In this document: positions 1 to 6,039 of the stretch, piece by piece
Layout of the letters: each line of letters opens with the position of its first letter
Numbering within the stretch: the first letter of the stretch is position 1
DNA from: Planctomycetaceae bacterium
GTDB lineage: Bacteria > Planctomycetota > Planctomycetia > Pirellulales > Thermoguttaceae
Direction: 5' to 3'
Length of the DNA: 7,464 bases
Assembly (NCBI GenBank): GCA_031283515.1
Contig: JAITBS010000684.1
Location: forward strand, 1 to 7,464
Translations under genes and position numbers: made by a program
Notes under the pieces: generated by a model
What the model was told of the DNA's origin: nothing
Database searches by the model: none
What the model saw: the letters and a program-made list of their open reading frames with translations, nothing else

Positions 1-51
1 AAAAAAATCCAGACCAATTTCAGAAAAGAATCAGGAAAAATGCATCTTTAT

Positions 52-248
52 AAATTCGTAATCTATCAGTGGAATATTCGTCAATTTGTTTACCAATGGA
101 CTCCAAAGTCGGCGTACTCACCGACTTGCCCCTGTTTGACGGACGGAAATGAAAAAACAACCAACCGTGGCGACCTTTCAGTTGCCTACCTTTGAATTGC
201 CAACGGTAAACAAATTCAAAAATATTCCACTGACTATATTACAAATTT
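52..248. repeat. ~197-bp imperfect palindromic element (MITE-like or structured RNA)
   Basis: The best arms are 67-94 and 205-232: 28 nt each, matching at 25 positions as inverted copies, with the mismatches clustered at 79-82. Similarity continues inward to about 108 and 191, where CCAAAG at 103-108 faces CTTTG. It also continues outward, where AAATTCGTAAT at 52-62 faces ATTACAAATTT at 238-248. In the centre, AAGTCGG (106-112) and CCGACTT (121-127) form a 7-bp stem with an 8-nt loop. No transposase is encoded and no clear target-site duplication was found. It could be a miniature transposable element, a dispersed intergenic repeat, or DNA encoding a long folded RNA. The palindrome is read directly from the sequence; its nature is inference. 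Confidence 0.7.
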
Positions 249-456
249 CCCTGATATATTACCTAATTTTTTATTGCTTGGCTGCTTGATTTTATTTTAT
301 TCCGGCAAGTTCGGCATACTTGCTCATTTCTATAAAATAGCATATATTCTTTTTCTTGAGATTTTGTCGGTACACGGATTCAATTACAGATACAGATTTA
401 GTTTCTGTTGATTCGGTATCTTGTTTATTTGTCAATTCTACTTTATTAACTTTTTT

Positions 457-462
457 GAGGAG
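457..462 (+). promoter_or_regulatory. Shine-Dalgarno site GAGGAG that fixes the start at 473
   Basis: GAGGAG lies 10 nt before the ATG at 473. The frame is open back to an upstream ATG at 356, but that start has no purine-rich site and would bury the signal peptide behind 39 residues. The ATG at 473 is followed at once by a typical Sec signal sequence, so it is chosen. Confidence 0.75.
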
Positions 463-472
463 AACAATTTCT

Positions 473-1720
473 ATGAAAACCATTCTTACCTTGACGAGTA
501 TTTTTTTAACTTTTTCTCTGACACTTTCTGTTTCTAGTCCGGTTATTGCGGACGAACAGGGTTTTGTTCCGTTGCTAACTCCTCAATCCGGTATTTCATG
601 GATTGAAAACAGTAAACCACTTAACGGTTGGGTTAAACGCGGCGGCGACGCAACCTTCATCGTTGAAAATGATTCCATCATTGGAAAACGAGGTGCCGGT
701 ATTAACACCTTTTTGTGTACGGAAAAAAAATATTCCAACTTCATTTTGAAATTCGATATTAAATACGATATTGAATGTAATTCCGGTGTTCAATTTCGTT
801 CCGATGTCCAATCAAAAGACGGAAAAGAATTTCTTTCAGGTTATCAGTGCGAAATTCTGCCCGAAAATGATAGTGCCAATGTTTACGATGAACATCGCCG
901 AAACCGTTACCTTATTCCGCAAACACAAGAATTACAAACGAAAATCAATCAGGTGTTCAAAAAAGGTGACTGGAATGAAATTGTTATTCAATGTGTTGGT
1001 CCGTCCATCAAAACATGGTTGAATGGCGAAAAAATCACCGATGTTGTTGATCTTGAGAGTAATGAAGGTATTTTCGGGCTTCAGGTTCATTCCGGTGAAC
1101 AAGGTCAAATTCGATGGCGGAATATCCGAATCAAAGAAATTCCGCCAACACCCTGGATATTATTGTATGCTGATAAAAAATTCGGAGATGTCGAAACCAA
1201 ACCGGTAGGAAAATGGGAGATTCAGGATGATGGTTCGCTTCGCGGAACCACCGAAGAAGGACAACCCAAAGATGGAATGTTGTTAAGTAAAGAATCGTAC
1301 AAAAATTTTGCGGTTAAAGTTTCCTTCAAAATGATCACAGGAAATAGTGGTCTTTATTTTCGTGCGGAAGAAGTGGATAAACCCTATTGGCTTAAAGGAT
1401 TTCAATGTGAAATTGCTGTTGGTGGTGATACTGCCGGACTTTGGGAAGTTCAGGGACGAGGTTGGGTTGCCAAAAACGTCGAACTGGCTAAAGAAAAATA
1501 CAAAACCGCCGATTGGAATGAAGTCGGAACAGTTGCTGTCGGCGACCAATTAACAACCTTTCTCAACGGCTGGATTATCACTAATATCAATGACCCCCAA
1601 TGTGCCAAAGAAGGAAAAACCGGTCTCCAACTTCATGGCGGCGGGAATCAAGGTTGTTTGTTCCGCGACTATTACATCATGCCCCTCGACGAAAATGCTG
1701 TCGAACTAATCAGAAAATAA
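473..1720 (+). CDS. secreted protein with two DUF1080 (3-keto-disaccharide hydrolase-like) domains
   Basis: A 415-residue exported protein. Residues 1-26 form a signal peptide (basic MKT, hydrophobic core, probable cleavage at VIA/DE). Two tandem LamG/concanavalin-like jelly-roll domains of the DUF1080 type follow, about 29-223 and 226-404. The repeats share matching landmarks: NSGVQFRS (103-110) with NSGLYFRAE (291-299), GYQCEI (123-128) with GFQCEI (309-314), DWNE (166-169) with DWNE (347-350), WLNGEK with FLNGW, and GLQVHSG with GLQLHGG. The family is very common in Planctomycetota and is linked to carbohydrate breakdown; some members hydrolyse 3-keto-glycosides. The substrate cannot be read from sequence. 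Its start has a good ribosome binding site, and a long hairpin with a T-rich tail follows the stop. There is no adjacent oxidoreductase that would make the 3-keto substrate. The domain call is strong, the enzymatic role moderate. Confidence 0.9.
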   Translation: MKTILTLTSIFLTFSLTLSVSSPVIADEQGFVPLLTPQSGISWIENSKPLNGWVKRGGDATFIVENDSIIGKRGAGINTFLCTEKKYSNFILKFDIKYDIECNSGVQFRSDVQSKDGKEFLSGYQCEILPENDSANVYDEHRRNRYLIPQTQELQTKINQVFKKGDWNEIVIQCVGPSIKTWLNGEKITDVVDLESNEGIFGLQVHSGEQGQIRWRNIRIKEIPPTPWILLYADKKFGDVETKPVGKWEIQDDGSLRGTTEEGQPKDGMLLSKESYKNFAVKVSFKMITGNSGLYFRAEEVDKPYWLKGFQCEIAVGGDTAGLWEVQGRGWVAKNVELAKEKYKTADWNEVGTVAVGDQLTTFLNGWIITNINDPQCAKEGKTGLQLHGGGNQGCLFRDYYIMPLDENAVELIRK

Positions 1721-1780
1721 AGAATACTCCAAACAGTTCACAGCAATAAACAAAAAGCAAGTGATGTAACAGTTGCGATA

Positions 1781-1876
1781 TTTCAGCGGAATTTTTGTTA
1801 ATAACCGATTTCATTTGTGTACGAATGAAAATCGGCATCTTTACGAAAATTTCACTGAAACATTATTTATTTTTTT
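1781..1876 (+). terminator. long imperfect hairpin with T-rich tail, between DUF1080 gene and nnrD
   Basis: An ~80-nt inverted repeat. The outer arms pair TTTCAG (1781-1786) with CTGAAA (1855-1860) and continue inward through AATTTTTGT and ACGAAAATT with a few wobbles and mismatches. The inner stem is CCGATTTCATT (1805-1815) against AATGAAAATCGG (1824-1835), with one bulge and an 8-nt loop. It is followed by CATTATTTA and an unbroken T run to 1876. This fits an intrinsic terminator for the DUF1080 gene. Because the T run touches the nnrD ATG it may instead act as a leader or attenuator structure. The structure is seen; the function is inferred. Confidence 0.5.
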
Positions 1877-2809
1877 ATGCGGGACGATATTTTATTATCT
1901 CATTATGTTGAATCATTTCCAGAGTTACCGTGTCGTCCACGAACGGGGCACAAAGGAACTTTTGGTACAGTTCTTGGTATTGGCGGGTCACGTGGTATGG
2001 CTGGGGCAATTGCTTTGGCAGGGCGTGCCGGACTTGTTGCTGGAGCCGGTTTGGTACGATTAGCGGTTCCTGATCCAATTCTTGAAACGGTTGCCGGATT
2101 TTATCCGGAACTGACAACATTACCTTGTCCTGCTGATGAACAAGGACGTTTTTCGCAAACTGCTCTTGAATCACTTCTTAACCACATCACATCAGTAACA
2201 GCAATTTTTCTTGGTCCCGGCTTGGGTCGTTCTGAGGCAATTAATTTATTTGTTCCGTTGTTACTCCGTAATATTTTTTGTCCTATTGTTGTCGATGCTG
2301 ACGCACTCAATGCTTTAACATCACTCGAAACAGAATCTCTTGACCGGTTTTTCCAATCTCTTGGTAACAGAAATATAATTCTAACACCGCATTCAGGGGA
2401 ATTGGCGAGGCTAAGAAAACAACCAACTCCCAGCGAAGACAATAAAGAATTTCAAACAGAACGTATTGCTGTTGCCAAAGATTTTGCGGAGCGACACGGA
2501 GTTATTTTGGTGTTGAAGGGTCATGAAACGATTACAACAAACGGTAAAAATGTTGCGTTAAATCCGACCGGCAATTCGGGAATGGCAACAGGCGGCAGTG
2601 GTGATATTTTAACTGGTATTCTTGCGGCATTACTTGCTCAGGGATTAGCGGTGTTTGACGCAGCAAGAGTGGGAGTTTTTCTGCATGGTTTGGCGGGCGA
2701 TTTTGCTGCCAAACGGCTTGGGGAAGAATCTGTTACGGCAACTTCTATTCTCGAATCTATCCCTGAAGCATTTCAAACATTCAAAAAATTACCTCATCTT
2801 CCCGATTAA
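1877..2809 (+). CDS. nnrD: ADP-dependent (S)-NAD(P)H-hydrate dehydratase (stand-alone NnrD)
   Basis: A 310-residue ribokinase-fold enzyme that dehydrates the damaged S-form of NADHX or NADPHX back to NAD(P)H using ADP; a cytosolic metabolite-repair enzyme. Visible family motifs in order: HKG (25-27) and GIGGSRGMAGA (34-44) of the N-terminal nucleotide fold, GPGLGR (113-118), VDADALN (139-145), TPHSGE (170-175), VLKGHET (212-218), and the signature NPTGNSGMATGGSGDILTG (229-247) with the expected catalytic Asp at 243. Length matches a stand-alone C-terminal YjeF domain; the epimerase half (YjeF_N/NnrE) is absent and must be encoded elsewhere, if at all. ATG 1877 is the only sensible start, since the next Met (41) would delete the HKG motif. 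There is no Shine-Dalgarno sequence: the ATG follows a run of T, which suggests leaderless or weak initiation. Confidence 0.93.
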   Translation: MRDDILLSHYVESFPELPCRPRTGHKGTFGTVLGIGGSRGMAGAIALAGRAGLVAGAGLVRLAVPDPILETVAGFYPELTTLPCPADEQGRFSQTALESLLNHITSVTAIFLGPGLGRSEAINLFVPLLLRNIFCPIVVDADALNALTSLETESLDRFFQSLGNRNIILTPHSGELARLRKQPTPSEDNKEFQTERIAVAKDFAERHGVILVLKGHETITTNGKNVALNPTGNSGMATGGSGDILTGILAALLAQGLAVFDAARVGVFLHGLAGDFAAKRLGEESVTATSILESIPEAFQTFKKLPHLPD

Positions 2810-2835
2810 CTGTCATTTTATTATTGTTCCCGAAT

Positions 2836-2854
2836 AGGAAAAAATATTTTTCCT
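2836..2854. terminator. small A/T hairpin just after nnrD
   Basis: AGGAAAAA (2836-2843) and TTTTTCCT (2847-2854) pair perfectly with a 3-nt loop, 26 bp after the nnrD stop. The T-rich 3' arm could itself serve as the U-tract, and the palindrome could act in either direction. The stem has only three G-C pairs and no separate T run follows, so this is a weak terminator candidate. Confidence 0.3.
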
Positions 2855-2876
2855 GCCTCCCGAAAGAACAAATAAT

Positions 2877-2908
2877 AGTTATGAGTTATGAGTGAATAGT
2901 GAATAGTG
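2877..2908. repeat. two consecutive heptanucleotide tandem repeats
   Basis: AGTTATG occurs twice in a row (2877-2890), followed directly by AGTGAAT twice (2891-2904) and a partial AGTG. All units begin with AGT, suggesting one seven-base array that diverged. It borders the hairpin cassette on its left side and probably belongs to the same intergenic repeat unit. Confidence 0.7.
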
Positions 2909-2909
2909 T

Positions 2910-2951
2910 CGCAAGCGGAGTAATACCATTTTGGCAGTAATTCCGCTTGCG
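2910..2951. repeat. long hairpin A of the intergenic repeat cassette
   Basis: CGCAAGCGGA (2910-2919) pairs perfectly with TCCGCTTGCG (2942-2951). The internal stretch reads GTAATACC...GGCAGTAAT. The same core, with point differences, forms the centre of the hairpin at 3055-3120, so the two are diverged copies of one repeat about 145 bp apart. Confidence 0.75.
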
Positions 2952-2960
2952 TTATTCTGC

Positions 2961-3040
2961 GTCCTGAAAGGACAACACAAGCCAGCCCTACCCAACGGGT
3001 AGGGTCAAAGTTGCTGCCTCTAGAATCGCCCTGAAAGGGC
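2961..3040. repeat. three short hairpins between the two long ones
   Basis: Three compact hairpins lie in 80 bp. GTCCT-GAA-AGGAC is at 2961-2973. CCCTACCC-AAC-GGGTAGGG is at 2986-3004 (8-bp stem). GCCCT-GAA-AGGGC is at 3028-3040. The first and third have the same architecture (5-bp stem, GAA loop) with compensated base changes. Similar 'CCTGAAAGG' hairpins next to a 'CCC..GGG' hairpin occur as dispersed intergenic repeats in Planctomycetota, Verrucomicrobia and Bacteroidetes genomes (recalled, not searched). No protein is predicted here. Confidence 0.7.
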
Positions 3041-3054
3041 AGAATATTAGTTGA

Positions 3055-3120
3055 TAGTGGAGAGTTCGCAGGCGGAGTAATACCGTTTCGGCAATAATTT
3101 CGCTTGCGAACTCTCCACTA
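3055..3120. repeat. long hairpin B of the intergenic repeat cassette
   Basis: Positions 3055-3078 pair with 3097-3120 without a gap; the 24-bp stem has only three G-T wobbles and no mismatch. The arms start TAGTGGAGAGTTCGC and end GCGAACTCTCCACTA. The loop holds TAATACCGTTTCGGCAATAAT, a diverged version of the loop in hairpin A. At this strength it would extrude or fold readily. It sits 147 bp beyond the stop of the - strand lipoprotein gene, so it could also block convergent transcription. Confidence 0.8.
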
Positions 3121-3266
3121 TTATAAAATATCATTTCACATTGTTGAAACAATAACAAAATAGATAGTAACATATAAATCTATTGCCGGATTCGTCTGTC
3201 GGTCGGTTCAAAACGGTAAATATTGGGCGATTTTTTTGTAAAGTTATAATTTTTTTTTTTCAGATT

Positions 3267-4382
3267 TCAGAGGAGATTGGGAGTAAAACCATGTTTTTGT
3301 AAAATTTTCCTGCCTTGATTGGAAATCAAAAAATCCGAAAAACGTCGTACATGTCTATCATGCAATGTTGTACTTAAAGAAATCAATGATATCTGAATGA
3401 CCCGATGTTCTTTTCCCAGAACTGTTTCATTTTGTTTTTTCGACTGTTCAAGCTTCGCTTCCGAAAAAGGAACACCCGAAAGAGAAATTTTTTCGGCAAA
3501 ATCTTTTTCCATGTACAATTCCTTGTACATTTCATCTATAAGTTCGGTAATCTTATTAATATCCCATTTTTTTTTCGCCTCATCAAATTGGTTTTCATAA
3601 CGTTTATAGTATTCCTCCGAATATTTTATACGCAGATAAGTTTTGAGATTCGCAGCGTCCCAAACTAAAGCGGCGTCAATTTTTTCGTTTTCTAGGGCTT
3701 CCAAAAGATCGTATTGTCGGTCAAATTGATGTACCAACTCTTTTTGAATATCGGTCTTTTTTAAGTCATCCAGCGTGTCGGACAGAATATTCCAAGCAAC
3801 AAATCCAGAACCGTCTTTTGAAGGAGATGTAATACCCAACAGTAATTGTTTCTCAAAAACATCACGAACAGAATAAATTTGTAATGGATTACCTTTCGGT
3901 ACACAAAGTGTCATGGTCAAAAAACAAAACGGATATTCATGGGTCGCCAGCAAAAAAGATTTAAGCCGATCCATTTCAAGTGAGGAATCTGTCAAATAAA
4001 TATCGCCTTGCCGATTGTTGGACAAATCATCAATAAGGGACGCAATTTTAGTATCGAGAACAATATTACTGTTATTACCGTTTTGAAAAGAACTTTGATT
4101 TTTCGAACGATTTTTTCCGAGCGGCGATGTTTGGGTTGAAGTATTGGACGATTGTTGATCGGATTGCAGCTGGTCATTCTGTGTCGGCAACGAAATCGGA
4201 ATCAGCACGGTTTGTACACCGTAAATCTGTTGAAATGCAAGAGCTTCTTCCTGCATAACATGCCAAAACGTTTCACTACAATAAAAATTCAGGACAACCG
4301 GTTCATTCTTTCGCCAGCACCCAACACTGAAAGCGATGAAAAACAGCACGGTCAAAAAAAGATAAAAAGGTCGTGCTTTCAT
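3267..4382 (-). CDS. substrate-binding lipoprotein, distantly ModA-like (type II periplasmic binding protein)
   Basis: A 371-residue predicted lipoprotein. Residues 1-21 are a lipoprotein signal with the lipobox SVGC, and Cys22 is the likely lipidated residue. The rest resembles a molybdate/tungstate-type solute-binding protein: GDIYLTDSSLEMDRL (126-140), LCVPKGNP (159-166), ITSPSKDGSGFVAWNIL (184-200), IDAALVWDAA (235-244) and the C-terminal FSDFLISNQGRKILQKHGF (348-366). Two insertions are unusual: a Gln/Asn/Ser-rich linker at about 68-106 and a highly charged, probably helical segment at about 250-325, where ModA normally runs straight on. No ABC permease or ATPase gene lies beside it, so the ligand is unknown and a sensory or scavenging role is possible. 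It is probably last in a - strand operon, 73 bp after the SGNH gene. No clear Shine-Dalgarno site precedes the ATG. Confidence 0.75.
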   Translation of the reverse strand: MKARPFYLFLTVLFFIAFSVGCWRKNEPVVLNFYCSETFWHVMQEEALAFQQIYGVQTVLIPISLPTQNDQLQSDQQSSNTSTQTSPLGKNRSKNQSSFQNGNNSNIVLDTKIASLIDDLSNNRQGDIYLTDSSLEMDRLKSFLLATHEYPFCFLTMTLCVPKGNPLQIYSVRDVFEKQLLLGITSPSKDGSGFVAWNILSDTLDDLKKTDIQKELVHQFDRQYDLLEALENEKIDAALVWDAANLKTYLRIKYSEEYYKRYENQFDEAKKKWDINKITELIDEMYKELYMEKDFAEKISLSGVPFSEAKLEQSKKQNETVLGKEHRVIQISLISLSTTLHDRHVRRFSDFLISNQGRKILQKHGFTPNLL

Positions 4383-4394
4383 TGAACATAAATA

Positions 4395-4428
4395 GTTACA
4401 GTTTACTCCGTGTTACGGTTTATTCTGT
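4395..4428. repeat. 17-bp tandem duplication in the SGNH-lipoprotein gap
   Basis: GTTACAGTTTACTCCGT (4395-4411) is followed at once by GTTACGGTTTATTCTGT (4412-4428), matching at 14 of 17 positions. It lies just upstream of the lipoprotein start on the - strand. It could be a pair of protein-binding sites or an ordinary slippage duplication; the sequence does not distinguish these. Confidence 0.55.
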
Positions 4429-4455
4429 ATGAAGTGATTATAGTTATCGTAAATG

Positions 4456-5976
4456 TTACGGAACACAGTTCAAAACGGATTCAAAAATTGCAGCTCCCCA
4501 AAATCGTCCCAAGACATCGGCACCTCGATCATTCGGATGCAGGAAAAACGTTCCTTTTTTACCGGTTTCATGACGCATTGCCGATTCGTGATGCGTTTTG
4601 AAATAAGAGTACGAAAAAGTATCACCTAAGAAAACCCGTGTTTTGTCGGGAGTTCGTGAATAAAAATCGACAAGCGATTGAATTTCAAGACCATAAACAG
4701 TTACACGAAGTTGTCCTTCCAAAAGATAGGTTGCATTGTTTTGTGTTGTCTCGCTGTACCAGCTCGGACTATGTAACACTATTGCCGAATCAGGATAATC
4801 CGACAACAACCGATCAACAATTTCTTTCAAATTCCGGCGGTAATGTTCAGGAGAAACCGGTGAACCGTTTGGTCCGGTTATGGCACTGTCGTTTGTTCCG
4901 AGCATGATCGAAAAAAGAAGTTTACCGGATTGATCCTTTTTGAACTGATTTGCCGCTTCAAGAACTTTGGGAAATTGCTTGTTTTTCGACGGCAAAAAAT
5001 CAACGGTTGTCAAACCGCTAACTCCTTGATTTGAAAACACAACTTCACTAATACCGAATTGTTGTTTCAGATATTCCGCACATCGTGCCGGCGGTGATTT
5101 TTCTCCGCCGCCGATAGTAATACTGTCACCAATAAAAACAATATTCAATTTTGTGTCAACTGCCGGAGGCTCCTTAACTGCAACTCCGTCCTCCGCAAAA
5201 CGAGGATCATCGAACAAACCAAGATTTTTTCGATTCTGAAACAGTTCCCGAATATCAAATTTTGTTCGGATTTTATTTTGTGTTTCGAAAGTTTTTTTGA
5301 ATGTTTCCGTCCAAAGAGTATAACCGTCCTCATTGAGATGAAGGCGGTCTTTGACAAAAAGATTTTCACGAACTCTGCCGTCATCGCCATTCATGGGCGT
5401 GATCACATCAATATAAAAAAGTCCTTTGGTTTTCGATGCCAACTCCTGAACTTTGGCACAAAATTCATCTCCTTGTTGCCAAAACTTTTCACGAATTGGG
5501 GCATGAGTTGTTGAGACGAAATAAATTTCGGTCAACGGATTCGCATTCCAATGCCGAGCAATGTAATATTTAAAATTACGGAATACCGTTTCGACATCTG
5601 TTCCTTGAGCAATATCGTTTGTTCCGCAAAAGATAATTACTCGTGCCGGTTTGTACGGTAAATGAATCCGTTCCAATGCGGTAATATTTTGTGCAAAATT
5701 TGAACCGCCGAAACCGCGATTAACTGCGTCATATTCGGCAAATGTTGTTTCAAGTTTTTTACCCCAAAGAGCAAACGACGAACTGCCCACAAACAACGAA
5801 CAACCGGGAATTGGCGGATCATCCAGACTTCGGTAAGTGTAATTCCGAACCGCATCCTCAAATTTTCCAAGTGTTGGTATTATTTTCCGAATTGTCTGGG
5901 CTTCGGCGGTTGCGGTCAAAACTGCCAACAATATAAGAACAAAAAAACAACCAGTTTTGATCAATGTTTTTAACAT
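4456..5976 (-). CDS. exported protein with two tandem SGNH/GDSL hydrolase domains
   Basis: A 506-residue secreted esterase-type protein. Residues 1-26 form a Sec signal peptide (hydrophobic core 8-22, likely cleavage at AEA/Q). Domain 1 (about 45-235) has all SGNH blocks: FVGSSS with Ser66 as probable nucleophile (the GSS variant of GDS), NRGFGGS (86-92), GTND (118-121) and DRLH (210-213), supplying Asp and His. Domain 2 (about 277-505) has FIGDSIT (281-287) with Ser285, NQG (316-318), GTND (360-363) and FLHPND (478-483). The Asp expected three residues before His480 is Phe477, so its triad looks incomplete. Such enzymes remove acetyl or other acyl groups, often from carbohydrates; the substrate is unknown. 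It lies 63 bp after dhaL and 73 bp before the lipoprotein gene, same strand. ATG 5976 is chosen because the signal peptide follows it; no strong ribosome site is seen. Confidence 0.88.
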   Translation of the reverse strand: MLKTLIKTGCFFVLILLAVLTATAEAQTIRKIIPTLGKFEDAVRNYTYRSLDDPPIPGCSLFVGSSSFALWGKKLETTFAEYDAVNRGFGGSNFAQNITALERIHLPYKPARVIIFCGTNDIAQGTDVETVFRNFKYYIARHWNANPLTEIYFVSTTHAPIREKFWQQGDEFCAKVQELASKTKGLFYIDVITPMNGDDGRVRENLFVKDRLHLNEDGYTLWTETFKKTFETQNKIRTKFDIRELFQNRKNLGLFDDPRFAEDGVAVKEPPAVDTKLNIVFIGDSITIGGGEKSPPARCAEYLKQQFGISEVVFSNQGVSGLTTVDFLPSKNKQFPKVLEAANQFKKDQSGKLLFSIMLGTNDSAITGPNGSPVSPEHYRRNLKEIVDRLLSDYPDSAIVLHSPSWYSETTQNNATYLLEGQLRVTVYGLEIQSLVDFYSRTPDKTRVFLGDTFSYSYFKTHHESAMRHETGKKGTFFLHPNDRGADVLGRFWGAAIFESVLNCVP

Positions 5977-6039
5977 AATTGTTTATCAGGAATAAAGAGC
6001 TAATTGTTGTTTCAAAATAAATCACGGTATTTCAACAAG

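Larger units (their letters stand above)
1..472. other. gene-free leader region upstream of the DUF1080 gene
   Basis: No convincing coding sequence is visible on either strand. Positions 52-248 are occupied by a large inverted repeat, listed separately. Positions 249-472 are AT-rich and presumably hold the promoter and leader of the DUF1080 gene. TATAAAAT at 331-338 could be a -10 element, but no good -35 hexamer lies at the right distance, so no promoter is called. Reading frames that cross this stretch have no ribosome binding site and no recognisable protein. Confidence 0.6.
2810..3266. other. convergent intergenic region made largely of repeats
   Basis: This 457-bp space separates nnrD (+) from the lipoprotein gene (-), with their 3' ends facing. 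It contains the A/T hairpin, heptanucleotide repeats, two long hairpins and three short hairpins listed separately. A further AT-only stem, AATAGAT (3159-3165) with ATCTATT (3178-3184), is followed on the - strand by a T-rich stretch and might terminate the - strand operon. A short - strand reading frame across 2988-3173 is only a translation of the repeats. A T run at 3249-3260 has no GC stem before it. Confidence 0.65.

Noticed and set aside
52..248. Insertion sequence with terminal inverted repeats
   Set aside because: The interior is about 100 bp and encodes no transposase; at most a non-autonomous element.
356..472. Longer start for the DUF1080 protein at 356
   Set aside because: No Shine-Dalgarno site, and the added 39 residues would place the signal peptide internally; the 473 start has GAGGAG at the right distance.
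292..483. 63-codon - strand frame upstream of the DUF1080 gene
   Set aside because: It overlaps the ribosome binding site and start of the DUF1080 gene, has low-complexity Lys/Glu/Val content and no supporting signal.
1875..2442. - strand frames of about 100 codons opposite nnrD
   Set aside because: They overlap the clearly conserved NnrD coding frame and show no recognisable domain.
2877..3120. CRISPR array
   Set aside because: Repeat copies are hairpins of different lengths with diverged cores and no uniform spacers; only two long copies exist and no cas gene is nearby.
2988..3173. Short - strand reading frame of 61 codons between the convergent genes
   Set aside because: It runs through the hairpin repeats; its amino-acid sequence simply reflects the repeat, and it has no ribosome site.
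3249..3260. T run after the cassette as a + strand terminator
   Set aside because: No GC-containing stem precedes it immediately; likely just a homopolymer in AT-rich DNA.
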